Positions 10,318-23,138 of a DNA stretch of 64,000 bases are shown piece after piece. The notes below the pieces were generated by a model that saw only the letters and a program-made list of their open reading frames with translations, did no database searches and had not been told where the DNA came from. Both the position numbers and the translations under genes were made by a program. Position 1 is the stretch's first letter; each line of letters begins with the position of its first letter. Origin of the DNA: Alopecurus myosuroides (lineage: Eukaryota; Streptophyta; Magnoliopsida; Poales; Poaceae); the NCBI GenBank assembly GCA_028641055.1, contig CM054062.1:141650682-141714681 (forward strand), in the 5' to 3' direction.

Positions 10318-13300
10318 CTATTCGGCCTCCTGAGTAGGGCCCTCCGGGTCTTGGTTTTGGGCTTGCTCCTTAGCTTTCCTGGCGGCATCACTCGGACTCC
10401 CCGCATCAGGACGGATAGGCGGAGGGACAGCTGGTGTAGAGGTGGTTGGCCCTGATCCTAACTCGGCCTCTCTCTTAGCGGTTTCTTCCTTCTTCCTGGC
10501 CAAATCAGCCGCCCATCTCTCCAAAACATCAAAGGGAGGGGGTGCGTCCTCCTGTATGATGTTGCCTTCAGCATCGTATGAACTCATAATCATGCCCAGA
10601 TCCATCTTATCGGCCAAAGCGGTTGCCGAGTGGCGCACCGAGGATTGTATGGCCTTGAAATCCTTGGGTACAAACCTGGAGCCATCAGCTTTGAATTCGA
10701 CCCGGATATTACCTTTGCCGGGTCAACCTTTGGAAAATAAGCTTTAGCTAGTGTAAAGGCCCGGGTCATACCAATCCGGCAGGCCGAGCGTTTCCATATC
10801 TCGATCCACCCAGGCACTGTGGAGCAGGCTTGAATAAGGTTTTCCTCACCCGGGTATACCTCGGTAGGCCATTTCACGGCATCCAATATAAGCTTTGTAC
10901 CGGCAAAAAAGGTCCGGAGCACAGTCTTCAATGTTTTAGCCTTGGCAACAACATCTTCTTCTGGGGCCGCAAGGTTGGCACCTGCAGTTGAAGCAAAGGA
11001 AGGACATATCAGTAATCCAGAGTATCATATGACAAAGTAAAGACACGAAGTCAGTCGGCAGCGAAAACTCACTAAGCAAGATGCGGTAAGTATCGGCAAT
11101 CTGATCCGATAATTTTTTCAGCGCGGTTTGGGCAGTACTGCACTTCTTCTTGTATTTGGAAACGTCTTTCTTTAAGGTTTCCACGTCAGCTTCAAGGGCC
11201 TCTCTTCGTTTTACCTCGGCAAGCAGGAGTCGTTCAGTCTTGAGTAAAATCTCATCGGACCGGGTCACCTCCGCCTGTAAGAAACAGAGCGAAAGTGGCA
11301 GTCGGGCATCATAGCAAGCCGAATGTTGCACAAAGTACCAAGCACAACTTTAACAAGCTATGCTCGAAACTTGGGGACTAGGCGTATACTAAGAGATATC
11401 AAGTATTATTACCTGATGCGCTGCACCCATGCGCTCTAGGACACTGCTCTCTGAGGCCTTCATGGTGAGGAGAGCGCTCATCAGCTGATCAAAATTATCG
11501 TTACCCGAGTTAGAAGACCCGGGGTCGTGGAAACTCGGAGAAGAAGTTTTCTTCTTAGCAGGAGACGGCACCCGGGTCATCCGAATGTCGGAGTCTGGTC
11601 CTCCTCCTCCCACGCCCAAAGTCGCGGCTTTTTCTTTCTCGCTTGCGTGCGAGGCTATCGGATACCCGGCTTCTTGCCTGGCCGGGTTTGCTAGTGACGC
11701 TTGTTCGTCGCCAGATGTGGCTAACACATCATCAGTCGGCTTCTCTTTACCCGGGTCATCGGTCTCCATGTCTTCCTGGTCGCTAACAATGACCGTGGCC
11801 CTAAAGAAGGTACGAGTGGGCAGTTAGCGTATAGTTAAGAAAGGGCAATGAAAGTGTGATATAACATCAGGAAAAGAGCTTTACCCGGGGTTCACCGCAA
11901 AGTCCGTAGGGAATCCGCTGCTGGACCCGGATGAAACTGAAGAATACCAAACAAAACATGAGATTACCCTGTGAGGGAATGGTTTGGAAAGATTTCTATG
12001 TCTAAAGAGGGATATGGTGAATACCAGCGCGCTGGGCTGGAGATGATGGAATACCCGGGTTAAGGGCATCATTACCCGGGTAATTCCGAGTCGCCCTGCG
12101 CTTGGTCATAGGCGACTCCTTCAGATACGGCCAAAGGGATAACATCAGGGTTAGCTCATGCATGTTATCACAGGAGTGCAGATTGGACGCAAGGAAATGA
12201 TATAGAACCTTGAAGACGACCCCTTGAGGTTTTCTCTTAGATCCGACCTTGATTGTCGGCTCTGCTTCATCTTCGTCGCTGGCGGACTCCACCTTGCCGT
12301 CAGCTTCTTCTTCCTCGTCCTTGTCTTCTTGTTCTGAAAGTTATCAAGGTTACAGTTGGGAAATGAAAAACAGGACACGATGAACTCAAAAGAACTAAGT
12401 GAAATTTAGAATGTACCTTCATCCGAGTTAGCGGCATCCTCTTTCTCCTCCGGGTTTCCGGAGTTAGGAGGAGTGTCAATTTTCCAGAAATCATCATCGG
12501 CCTGAAGTGAAGGCATAAGAACAAGGGTTATTAGCTGTAACAGGTGGAAAGGATGAAGTCGAAAATATGCAAACCAGGTCTTTACCGCGGGGGTCGGGTT
12601 CTCGCGGGTGAAGGGCTCTAATCCGGCTATATTCCGGATTACCTCTAGCTTTTCTGTCAAAAAGCCTTTGATAGTTTTATTGGTATCACTAGGTGCGAAA
12701 CTGTTGGTGGAGTACCGGATAGGGTCCGTGGTTTGCCCCGAGTATTCGCACATTAATTTTGTGCGGATGGAGTTGGGCTGGATACGGAAATCAACCCAAG
12801 TTTTCACCAGGTTAAGCCCGATGAGGCCTTGGGCCGAAATAATGGAGATTTTAGCCAATAAAGGCAGGATTGCTTCCCTGTCCGAGTCAGGGGCAAAGGC
12901 GTTAAAGGTCTCGGAGATGTCAAGCAGGCCTTCCGAGTAACCCGGCAATTTCTTTTCACCGGGTGGGGAAGTGTCCCGGCAGTAAAAATAAGAAAGCTGC
13001 CAATGTTTGACGTGGGAGTTGAGGGTAAGAGGTGGCATTAGAGAGTTCTTGCGGCGCTGGATAGAAACCCCGCCGCAAGCGAGAAGTGCCCCGTCGCCGC
13101 TTTCGCGGCACGGTTTGCACTGGAAAAGTTCAACGAAAAGAGCCAAACTTGGCGGAGTGCACAAGTATGACTCGGAGAGGACGATGAAGTGAGAGATATT
13201 TAACATAGAGTTAGGCCCTATGTCAAATATGCGAAGGCCATAATGGCTCAAAACATCACGAAAGAAAGGGTGACCCGGAGGACGGAAGCCCCGGGTCACG

Positions 13301-13515
13301 TGCTCCACAAAGCATATTACCTCATTTTCTGCTGGTGTAGGTCGGGTCTCGTTACCCGGCACCCTCCAGTGAATATTTTCTTGAGGGGGAAGAACCCCTA
13401 ACTCGACCAATTCTTCTAACTTGGCCTTGGTGACCGAAGATCGCGCCCAGTTGGCGGATATGGAGTTGGTAGTCTTGGCCTTGGTCGGCTGCTTCCCCTG
13501 CTTCTTGGGCGCCAT
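10318..13515 (-). pseudogene. A antisense multi-exon gene (Transposase_28-like), disrupted
   Basis: Opposite to pol. Exons inferred from GT-AG borders shared with B: E1 13515-12586 (930 bp), E2 12501-12417 (85 bp), E3 12333-11885, E4 11800-11413, E5 11274-11073 (202 bp), E6 10981-10318. E1, E2 and E5 have exactly the lengths of their B counterparts. E1 resembles the family Pfam calls putative gypsy-type transposon (Transposase_28, recalled, not searched). E3 has an acidic run and a basic GSKRKPQG motif, E5 is a coiled coil, and E6 has a conserved WIEIWKRSACRIGMTRAFTLAKAYFP-type block (given in pieces here: KRSACRIGMTRAF, LAKAYFP). Lesions: a stop in E3 near 12005 and a frameshift in E6 near 10713. 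Function unknown. Confidence 0.75.
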
Positions 13516-14314
13516 GGGGTCAACCTGCAGAGTACCAGGTAGAAGGACATGAGGAATAAGACTCGGGAACTGTCAGTTGGTCGAGTATTGACGAGCGGTA
13601 TCGAGACAACATGAAAGCTAAATATTATCCGGGTATCATTTTGCGGAGCAAGGTTCAAATTATCCGGGTATCATGCATTGCTATAAAAATTATAGAGGCA
13701 TATGTGTTAATAAGTGTTCGGGAATGATGAGTGGTTGCCCGTGTATCTATCGCGAGCAAAAGAACCGGAAAAAGGAGGATTTTCCGGGTGACAGGAACAA
13801 GGGCGGAAGATTTGGGTGGCCCGAGCCCAGATTGGAATTCCCATTTCTAGATTTGTGGCGAAATTAATGGTTACATGTAGTAGGAGAGTGAACTGAAGTC
13901 TATATCTTATCCATTGGATGAGTTGGAACGAATACAAGCTGCCTAATTCGGCGTGACCCGAGAAATGATTGGCGGGTCGATTCAGATCTGGTCTAAGGTA
14001 AAATCCTGAAATTGCAAGGGCAAAGTTAATGGGTGCGAAAGGCTTACCGGAGGAGATCGAAGTGAAGCCCTGCGGAGGCAAATGGCACAGGCCTGGTGTC
14101 CCTTCGCGATTCCTGGCGGACAGGTCGGGGGTCTGGTGGCGGATCTTGGCGGCGGGGCGGAACGCACTGTGGCGGAGCGCAGCCGGCGACAGATGGGCTC
14201 CGGGGATGCGCGTGAGGTTTCCGTAATGGCGCTCGGTGGGCTTGAGCACGGAGGAAGGAAGGAAGAAGAATGAGGGAAAGTGAGCCGTTGGGGTTAGGGT
14301 TACCCCCAGGAGCC
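13516..14314 (-). other. A antisense gene 5' UTR with intron
   Basis: A splice donor (CTCCG|GTAAGCC, exon end 14048) and acceptor (CTGCAG|GTTGAC at 13525) bound a 523-bp intron; the ATG follows at 13515. B has the same arrangement with a 512-bp intron. The leader is GC-rich. Confidence 0.65.
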
Positions 14315-14322
14315 TATTTATG
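14315..14322 (-). promoter_or_regulatory. A antisense gene TATA box (CATAAATA)
   Basis: Reads CATAAATAGGC on minus. Downstream, CCCAACGGCTCA is shared with B at the same spacing, which suggests a conserved core promoter and start region. About 360 bp separate it from the 3' LTR. Confidence 0.6.
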
Positions 14323-14675
14323 ATGGCACGGGTGGAAAAATTCAGTCCAACGGGTGGGACCCGGAAATTACGGGGTAACGGCTACCTGTTCGAAGTTTGC
14401 GAGGTATGCTTCAAATACTGAGCAAGAGATCCTCTCCGGGGTATCAGGATCGACTATCGAGCAAAGTATGGAGTTTTGGCATTTTATCAAAGCTTATGCC
14501 GGGAAAGTTAAGCAAAATATCTGGAGAAAAAGCCGGGTTACTATATGGCTGCCATGGAGTTAAGCCTAGCTATATAACAAAGCACTTTAACCCGGCCTCC
14601 CTACACTTGTGTGTTTGATATTTTTGCAGGGAATAGCCAGTGCTTCAAGGAAGAATCCGTGAAGCCCAAGCTATT

Positions 14676-14686
14676 CTGGGGACTAC
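14676..14686 (+). other. A polypurine tract
   Basis: CTGGGGACTAC directly before the 3' LTR; identical in B (reverse strand, 25104-25094). Presumed plus-strand primer. Confidence 0.7.
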
Positions 14687-15165
14687 TGATGGAGGGATAA
14701 TAACCCGTAGGCCAACTCCAAGGTGTAACCCGGCCCAAGGGACACGGCGCAGGATCCGGCTAAGGATGACGAAACTTCTGGAAGGCCCAAAGTTTGCAAG
14801 CCTCGTAACCCGGATTGTGGGTTGCGGTAAGGAAAGCTAGGGTTTGTAAGCGGTGTCCGGGTAGCATTCAGGGTGCGCCTTGGAGGGCAAGCCAGGGGGG
14901 TACGGTGCTTTATAAACCAACCCCTAGGTCTAGTTTAAGGGAGATCCAAGAGTTCTAGCAATCTCGCCTAATATCGAGTATCTAGTGTAACACGCAATTT
15001 GAGTTGTTATCTTGAGATCGGAGACTCGGCGACTTGATTGCCGGCTACCAGATCAAAGTTCATCATCATGTTTTCCTCTGAGCTAAACCCTCTCCCAAAC
15101 GCCTGTGTCGTCTTGCCCCAAGATCAGTTACCCCCGGTAACGTCTGCCGTGATTATCCCACCACA
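14687..15165 (+). repeat. A 3' LTR
   Basis: 479 bp, TGATGGAGGG to ATCCCACCACA. TATA box 14911-14916. It carries its own copy of the gag start codon and 5' coding segment, which end abruptly at the LTR border. Confidence 0.92.
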
Positions 15166-16207
15166 AGAGGCCTTGCCCTTGCGATAGGCTTGATAGTCCT
15201 TTGTTGCTTGTCAATGAAGAAGCAGTTCATCTTCTGAAGGGCCCGCTTGATGCTGAAAGTGCAAGAAGCGGGGACAGTAGGCTCGGGAGAAGAAGAGCCA
15301 GGGATACCATGGGATGTACTAGGCGCCATGGACAGTGTGCGAGTATGCTTGGGGCGTTGAGCAGCAGCTAACTCAGCCTCAGCAGCCGAGATAAGAACAG
15401 ATTGCTTGGGAGTCACCTTGGATTAGTTGTTGACAAGACCAGCTGGGATCTTAGACTCAATGAGTATCTGAAGGTAGGAGCCATATACGGGTACCCTCTT
15501 ATCATGAACCACTGTCCTCATCTCATGCCACATGAAATCCAGAATATCCAAAGGCTTGTTGTTCCTCATAGCAGTGTGAATGTGAAAGAGGAGATTTACC
15601 AACCACTTGCGGACCTCACCCTTCTCACCATACTTGACATTGATAGTGTTCCGGAGAATGGTATGCACAATGTACCAAAATTCAGTGAAGTACTTGACCT
15701 TGGGAATGTGCTGAGATCCGGAGCCTGGCGGGTAGCAATGACACAGACCATCTTTAGCCTTCATAAGATACTTCGGATCACCATGGATGCGAATGTGGGT
15801 CATAGCATCAAATATGATCGGGGGAACACCAAGAAGAGAGCCAAACTCAGTCATGGTAGCAGTACATTGGACACCAGCACTCATCCAAGTCAAGGTATGA
15901 GGGCCCTCAATGGAGAAGAAAACAGTGGCATAGAACTTCTTAAGCAGCTCGGGGGAAAATGAGTGAGAGTTAGTAGTACCCATGAGAGGAGTGATACCAT
16001 GAAAATCCATAAGCTCCATAACCTCTGGCCAATGCGTGCGGGCTCTGTCCACATCAAAGAAATGTTGATCAACATAGTTGTTCTGAAGTTTGCCAAGCAT
16101 GAACTCATACATAACTTGATGCATCTTGCAGAAAACCGGATGTCGGCACAAGTACTCTGTCCAAAGGCATATGGATTGAACTTCAACCTAGCATTCTCAA
16201 AATCAGT
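15166..16207 (-). pseudogene. E extra ORF downstream of pol, middle part (Transposase_32-like)
   Basis: Between the A and B insertion sites. The main frame runs 16148-15423 (CRHPVFCKMHQVMYEFML and onward, about 240 codons), then TAA at 15423 where a glutamine is likely, and continues (KVTPKQSVLISAAEAEL) to the A site. A one-base loss near 16157 separates it from the upstream FNPYAFGQ segment. It resembles proteins annotated in grasses as putative plant transposon protein (Transposase_32, from memory). The B target duplication is 16203-16207. The protein is not recognisable as an envelope by sequence; env-like is only the positional analogy with SIRE elements. Confidence 0.65.
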
Positions 16208-16373
16208 TGTCGTGGGATGATCACGGCAGATGTTACCAGAGGTAACTGATCTTGGGGTAAGTCGACACAGGTATTTGGGAGAGGGTTTAGCTCGAAAGAG
16301 AACATGATGATAAGCGATCTAGGAATCGGCTCTCAACTCGCCGAGTCTCGAATATGGTTCTCGGGTTATACTG
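16208..16373 (-). repeat. B 3' LTR, distal part (left of C)
   Basis: Matches 34799-34964 of the 5' LTR with one difference (the codon after the gag ATG). It ends with TACTG (16369-16373), the duplication made by C. Confidence 0.92.
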
Positions 16374-18026
16374 TGAAGGGAATATGCCCGAGAGGCAATA
16401 ATAAAATGGTTATTATCTTATTCCTTGTTTATGATGAATGTTTATTTCTCATGCTAGAATTGTATTAACCGGAAACGTTGATACATGTGTGCTTAATAAA
16501 CAAACAATGGTTCCTAGTAAAGCCTCTCTTTTAACTAGCTCGTTGATTAATAGATGATCAAGGTTTCCTGATCATGAACATTGGATGTTGTTAATAACGG
16601 GATCATGTCATTAGAAGAATGATGTGATGAACATATACCCAAAGAGAATATAGCAATGCGATCAAGTCATTTAGTTTACATTGTTATATCAAACACACGA
16701 AGTAACTTATTCCTTAGACCATGAGATCATGTTAATCACTGATACCGGAAGAGTGCTTTGATGGCATCAAACGTCACACCGTAACAGGGTGACTATAAAG
16801 GTGTCGTTAAGTATTCGGAAAGTATTAGTTGAGGATCATGGATCAAGAGTGGGATTTGTCCATCCAAATGACGGAGAGATATACTCTGGGCCCTCTCGGT
16901 GATATCACATCGAAACCGCTTGCAAGCACGTGATATGATCACAAGGATGTTATATCACGGGAACGAGAAAAGAGTACTTGTCGGTAACGAGATTGAACAA
17001 GGTATGGTTGATACCAATGATCGAATCTCGGACAAGTAAAATATCGCGAGACAAAGGGAATAGTTCACGGCGTTGTTGGTTCACACGATCACGAGAGTCA
17101 TCGTTGAATATATAGGAGTCATCACGGATCTCCAGATCCCGCTGTTGATTATTGATCGGAGAGGAGTCTCGATCATGTCTATCTTATTCGCGAACCGTAG
17201 GGTGACACACTTAAGGTTCGATGACGCGTTTGAGAGGATACGGAATATCGAAGAATATTTTGGACAGCACCGAAATTGTTTCGGGGAAAATTGAAATAGT
17301 TCAAGGGGTTTTTCGTCGAATGGTTGTTAATAGAATTAACAAATGATTCGAGGTGCTATATGCAAAAGTTTGTTAATAGAATTAACAAATGCTGAAATAA
17401 AGAAATAAAAAGGTTTTATTTATTTATTAAAAGAAAACCTTTGGATTTTCCAAGTGGGAAATAATGGGAAAGTGAGTGGAGGTGAGTGGAGAGTCCACTC
17501 ACATGATGAGGGAAGAGGTGGGGGCACACCCATGGGCTGGCCGCACCCCCCTTGGGCTGCCTCCCCCCTCTCCTATAAAAGGAGGGTGAGAGCTCTCCCT
17601 CCTTCACACACTTGGCCACCCCCCTTTCCCTCCACCCGCTGCTCCATTTCATGGTCTCCGGCTTGGCGAAGCCCTGACCGTGGGATTCTTCACCACCACC
17701 ACGTCGTCGTGCTGCTGGAGTTCCGAGGGATCCTCTACTTCCGCGCCCCGCTGGAACGAGGGAACGGAGGTCGTCATCAACCGTACGTGTGACCGATCAC
17801 GGATGCACCGCCGGATTGCGGTGCCATCTTCTCGCTATCGGGATCGGTGTGAGTACGACTACGCCAACAACGAGATTTGATCTCGTACCACTTTGAGTCT
17901 TCGAGGGTATGTGTTCTCCTTAACCCTCTTGTTGCCCGTTACACTTCGTCTCCTAGATTAGATCTTGGCCTTTCGGGTGTCCCTCGCGTAGGAAAATTTT
18001 TGTTTTCTATGCTACGTTCCCCTTCA
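16374..18026 (+). repeat. C 5' LTR
   Basis: TGAAGGGAAT to TTCCCCTTCA, with inverted ends TGAAGGG/CCCCTTCA. TATA box (CTATAAAAG) at 17573-17581. The short ORFs inside it are repeated exactly in the 3' LTR and are not genes. Confidence 0.95.
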
Positions 18027-18027
18027 G

Positions 18028-18039
18028 TGGTATCAGAGC
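18028..18039 (+). other. C primer-binding site, initiator tRNA-Met type
   Basis: TGGTATCAGAGC one base after the LTR, the usual complement of the initiator tRNA-Met 3' end in plant copia elements. Confidence 0.9.
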
Positions 18040-19544
18040 CGGATCTATGCGTAGATGTTTTGTACGGGTAGAACACATAGGTGTATGTGGGCGTTGATGA
18101 TCATGTTATTACCTCCTTGATTATTTTATGATCTTAGTGGCATAGTGGGATGAAGCGGCCCGGACTAACCTTACATGTCCACGTACATGAGACTTGTTCC
18201 ACAACTGACATGCAACTTGTATTGCATAAGTGGCTTGCGGGTGTCTGTTTCTCCTACTATAGTTAAGATCTAATCTATGAAGGGTTGCTAAAAATATGTT
18301 TATCAACGTTGTGGTTGATGTTCGTAGGTATGAACGGTTCTATCCTCGAAAGCCCTAAGCCACGTAAAATATGCAAAAATAAATTAGAAGCGTCTAACTA
18401 GTTTTTGCTGGGCATGTGATGTGATATGGTCAATATTACAAATTTGATTATGAGATGATCTATTTTGTAAATTATTGATATACCGGAAGGTATCCATATG
18501 GTTGTCTTCTTATTGATGGACAATCAAGTTTGGGGTACCGTGGTACTTGGTACCACGCCGGTGGAATGATTGAGATCATACCATAATGCACATGATGGAG
18601 ATCAAGTGCAAGAAGGACCAAATCATATCACGTTATCCTTACATGTGATGTATGTGATGTTAATACTTTTATGCATCTTGTTTTGCTTAGATAACGTTGG
18701 TAGCATTATAAGATGATCCCTCTCACTTAATATCAAGATAATAATGTGTTCTTCCTTAAAGTATGCACCGTTAAGAAAGTTCGTCGTTTCGAGACACCAC
18801 GTGATGATCGGGTGTGATAGACTCAACGTTCGCATACAACGGGTGTTTTCAAGCCTAGCATGTACAGACATGGCCTTGAAACACACGCAATACTACGGTT
18901 CTACTTGGCGAGCCTAGCATGTACAGACATGGCCTCGGAACACGTAACCGAAAGGTAAAGCATGAGTCATATGGATGATATGATGAACATGTCGATGTTC
19001 GCCTTTGAAGCTACATCATCTCACGTGATGATCGGTTTTGTTGTAGTGAATTTGGTTCGTGTAATCACTAAAGACGACTAAGAGGGATGTTGTTTTTGAG
19101 TGGGAGTTCATGGTTTAATTTTTTAATTAACTTGAACTTATTTATCATGAACAACAAATCAAAGTGAATTTGCACAACTTGTAGTAGTCATTGGCATCCA
19201 CATAACTACCTTACACTTAGATTGTTAATTGAGATATAACTGTTATGATCTGGTAAATACCATTTAAGATTGGTACCGTATTAGTGAAATTTAAAATTGA
19301 ATCCTATTGTAGATTTTCGGTATTTCCTACCTAGCTCCATATGGTTAATGATTGATTAATCTAGAGAGAAAATAATTCCTACTTAGAATCCAGAGTCATG
19401 GTTGCTTTCATATTACTTTATCTTCAAAAGAATGTTTTGTTGATCAAGGTGATTTTGGAACTGAAAAGAGTTGTTTTCAGAAACAATCAAGTGAAAGATA
19501 TATTGATATCTAGAAACTTATTTGTAGCACCATGACTGAGTATA

Positions 19545-19632
19545 ATTTAGCGTGATAATGTTTGCTTATATTATCTGAATATATGCAAATTTAGCGTGAC
19601 AATGTTTGCTTATATTATCTGAATATATGCAA
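19545..19632. repeat. 44-bp tandem duplication in C
   Basis: Two copies (19545-19588 and 19589-19632) differing at one base. Confidence 0.9.
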
Positions 19633-22600
19633 TGATTGAAGACGCTAGGCGTTTGAATATTCCAAGAAATTGGATGCTAAAAATTATCCTCTAAATTCAT
19701 TCCTTCGAGCTATAGTAGTTTAATCATAAAATTGTTATGATGGGATGGATTAGAAGTATGGGTAAAGTAGTTTACCTTACTTGGAAATTGCTAAGAGTGG
19801 AATCTAGAAGAATGCTATTAATATGGTGATATTAGTAGAACAATCAAACTCAAAGTATGACTCAATGGGTGATAGTATATGACTAACACGCCAAAGAAAA
19901 TGATCTAGTAAGACTAGCATTGTTTGATGTTGAATGATTCTTCTATAAAGGAAAGGGAATATTGAAAATAGAATTCCAAATAGATATATGGCAGAAAAGA
20001 AGATAACTGGAAAAGTCCAGCTCAGGAGTATATACTTGATATACAAGTTATAGATGTATTACTAGTTAACAAAGTATTTTTGGTATTTTGATACCACATT
20101 GGTTGGTATGAGTTGGCATACAAAGCAACGCAATGAAAGAAATACAAGGGCCTAAAAGGAACTAGTAATAGATGTGGAATCGATTATGACAAGAACATAA
20201 ATAAAGTGTTATTGTGTTCATTGTCGTATCGAACCAACCAGTCAAGATTTATTTGAAGAACTTAATAATTTGTTATTTTGTTCTAGTCTTTTGTGAGAAC
20301 AAATGAGATTGTTCAAACGATGACCATATTCCATAATTGATGGATATGTTAATATAAATCATGTTGGTAAAGTAAACATCTATAAGACTGAATGCTAAAC
20401 GTTGCAAGACGTAAAAGATTTTCACTTAAATTGTGACACCACCATTTTAGTTCATATCGGAAAGGAAAACATGAAGGAACTCCATATTGATGGACTTCCG
20501 GAGTCATTTTGTTTTGAATAAATTGACGCTTGTGAGACCTCTTCCAAAAGATGACTAGAATTCCGTTCTTAGGCCAAAGTAGAATGGACGACTAATTTAG
20601 TGGAGATTATACATATTGATGTATATAGTCCATTATGTGTAGTCATGTATGGTGGATTAATTTTTCCTTCATAAAATTTTGTCGATGATTTAAGTAGATA
20701 TGTGAGTATATCTATTTAAAGGGAACAGAGTTTGACATTTTGAATTGGTTCAAAAGGTTGTTAATATGAAGTTAAAATCAATGTAACAAGATAATCAAGT
20801 ATTTATGATTGGATCATAAAGGATAAAGTTTGAGTTACAAGTTTAGCAAAACATCTGAGAAGTTCCAGAATTGTTCTACAACTTATACTTCTCGAATACC
20901 CCACATTAGATTGGAGTATTCAAAAGACAAAATCAAACCCTGTTTGACATGGTAAGATTAATAAAATTGCCATTATAATTTTGTAGTTTATACATTAGTG
21001 ACAACCGTTTTTCCACTGAAAAGAGCACCATCATGATCCGCTGAAATTGACAACATATAAGATATGGTTTGGGTAGTGACCCGAATTGTCACTTTCTTAA
21101 GTTTTGGTATGCATAGCATGTGTAAAATGTTTACAACCAAAATAGGATAAATATATGTTTATAAGGTTATCCCAAATAAAACATTGGGTATTTCTCCTAT
21201 CACCGAACCAAAAGACAAATGTTGTTTGTCAGAAAGGGTTGATTTCTCGAGAAAGTAGTTCTTGCGAAACAAGTGAGTGGGAGCACAGTACAAACTCAAC
21301 GAGGTTAGAGAATCTTCGTTATCATGTCAAGAGTAGCGCAACACTGGAAGTTGTTCCGGGGTTTACTATTTTGACTAAGTAGAAGACACTACAAATGTTG
21401 TAGATACTTCAAATGAGTTTGCGAGCTGTACCAGAAAAGTCCAAAAACTTTGTACTTAGAACAACTTGTGGTTTAAGTGTAAAGTGTTGTTTTGACAACA
21501 AAAGGACCTGGACCTTATGAAGGAAGCAAATGATGGGCCCTGACTTCGTAAAATTGACTATGAGTCATTATATCCGCCATAGTATCCTTGTATGAATATC
21601 AAGTATGTGACTTGGTAGTCCTTTCGATAGGCATGATGCCTAGCGATAGCAAAAGGGTCTATATAGCGACAAAGACATGGATTTTACATCTTATTAAAAT
21701 TGTACTTATCGAAAAGTTGTTTTCGACGAAGTTCAAAGAGTTCACTACTACAAGATTTTGATCTTCCGTAGTGATGCTTAGTCTTTGCGGATAGTTCTAG
21801 CAAAAGGTTACATATTATGATATGGCAGTTGAATAACAAAACCAACTCTCCTCTCAAGGAAGTTTTATCAAGGATGTGTACTTGACACAGTCTGAGAGTT
21901 TTGTAAAATTCAAAAAGGTTGCTAGAAAGGTATGCACACTTCAATGGTTGAAGTGAGCATAACGAAGTTGAAATCTTTACCTTAATGAAGTTATCAAAAG
22001 AGTTTGATTCCATCATGAACGATAAAGATGCTTGTAAAGTTACAAGAAATTAAGTGGGAGCGCTATGACATATTTCCAATACTTTATGTAGATGACATAT
22101 GGTTGATTGGAAAATATGTATTTTAAATTAACACGGTTAAGATTTTCATATTGATGAAAGGCTTAGAAGATATTGAGCATCGATATCTATAAAAGATGGA
22201 TTCAAGCGCCTGATATGATTGAAGCCAAATTACATAGATGAAATATTGAAGTAAGTCAATATAAAATTGATAAGAAGGAGTTCTTGTCACATGGAAAATA
22301 ATTGAGCAAGATTCATGTGTTTTGACACATGATGAGCATCATTGAAATTGAGATTTCTAAGTCATGTTTCCATGCTATGTACACAACCAGATGAGTCCTA
22401 TGCTATAAAATGTTATAGTAGGATAATTCATATGATGATTAGACGACAGTGGGAGAGATCCTTGTGTCATTTTAGAAATGCTAAGGATATGTTTTCCTAT
22501 ATAGTAATGACAAAATATTAGTTGTAATATGTTACACTAATAGTCTTGTCATTCATTCAAGTAATTTTATCTCAATTAAAATATGTGATGAAGGGTAGCA

Positions 22601-22744
22601 CAATAGGATGGAAGAAAGTTCCATGCTGGATTTGAAAGAGTTTCAAAATTAAAATATTGTGACAGATACTACAACAAAGGCTAAAGTATATCGTTGTGTT
22701 AACAACTGATAATAAGCGTATTTTGTGTCAAGGAGTTCTTTATT

Positions 22745-22934
22745 GAACTTGGTGAATTTCCAAGAATGCTAAAACTTTGAAGCTACATTTTCACAATGTT
22801 AGTAACATCAGTTTAAGCTGAGGAATTAAGGTATCACCGGAACTTGGTGAATTTCCAAGAATGCTAACACTATGAAGCTACATTTTCACAATGTTAGTGA
22901 CATCAGTTTAAGCTGAGGAATTAAGTTTTCACCG
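22745..22934. repeat. 95-bp tandem duplication in C
   Basis: Two copies, starting 22745 and 22840, with a handful of differences, in the pol 3' region. Confidence 0.9.
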
Positions 22935-23126
22935 ATTGACCATATATATACAAAGCCATCTCATTAGAGAATGAGTGATGCGTGTAGACGCAAAGAACAT
23001 GCAAATACAATAAGGACCTGAACAGTTCAGATCTTTTTGATGATGTTTACCACATGCGAAGCATGGTAATAACACTGGAACGTCATATGTGTTAAGTGCT
23101 TACAGACTAGATTATTGACTCTAGTG

Positions 23127-23138
23127 CAAGTGGGAGAC
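23127..23138 (+). other. C polypurine tract
   Basis: CAAGTGGGAGAC directly before the 3' LTR, the usual form in grass copia elements. Confidence 0.8.

Larger units (their letters stand above)
7030..15165 (+). mobile_element. Element A: Tat-type Ty3/gypsy element, complete ends, internally deleted
   Basis: Both 479-bp LTRs and the target duplication AGAGG (7025-7029 and 15166-15170) are present. The interior holds a gag-protease frame lacking the capsid domain, a collapsed RT remnant, a conserved non-coding stretch, an antisense multi-exon gene and a polypurine tract. RNase H and integrase are missing, so A cannot be autonomous. The LTRs differ by 7 substitutions and 2 single-base indels (about 1.5%), so A is older than B. 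It is inserted in the extra ORF of E. Confidence 0.93.
18040..23126 (+). pseudogene. pol: C interior: relic of copia gag-pol
   Basis: AT-rich and full of stops in all frames. Recognisable traces in order: an integrase-core echo near 20600-20790 (VDDLSRYVSIYL), a post-integrase segment near 21160-21260 (GYPKETLGY-like, then KQVSGST), an RT active-site echo at 22077-22112 (PILYVDDIWLIG), and an RNase H echo near 22540-22720 (TDTTTKAKV in place of an ADSTTEAEY-like string). Two tandem duplications occur: a 44-bp unit at 19545-19632 and a 95-bp unit at 22745-22934. A 20-bp phrase is also repeated near 18850 and 18910. The interior cannot supply enzymes. Confidence 0.7.

Noticed and set aside
15402..15962. 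186-codon plus-strand ORF
   Set aside because: Shadow of the E extra ORF on the minus strand, which has known relatives.
17416..17880. Short ORFs near the C LTR TATA box, repeated at 24181-24645
   Set aside because: They are LTR sequence repeated exactly in the second LTR; compositional.
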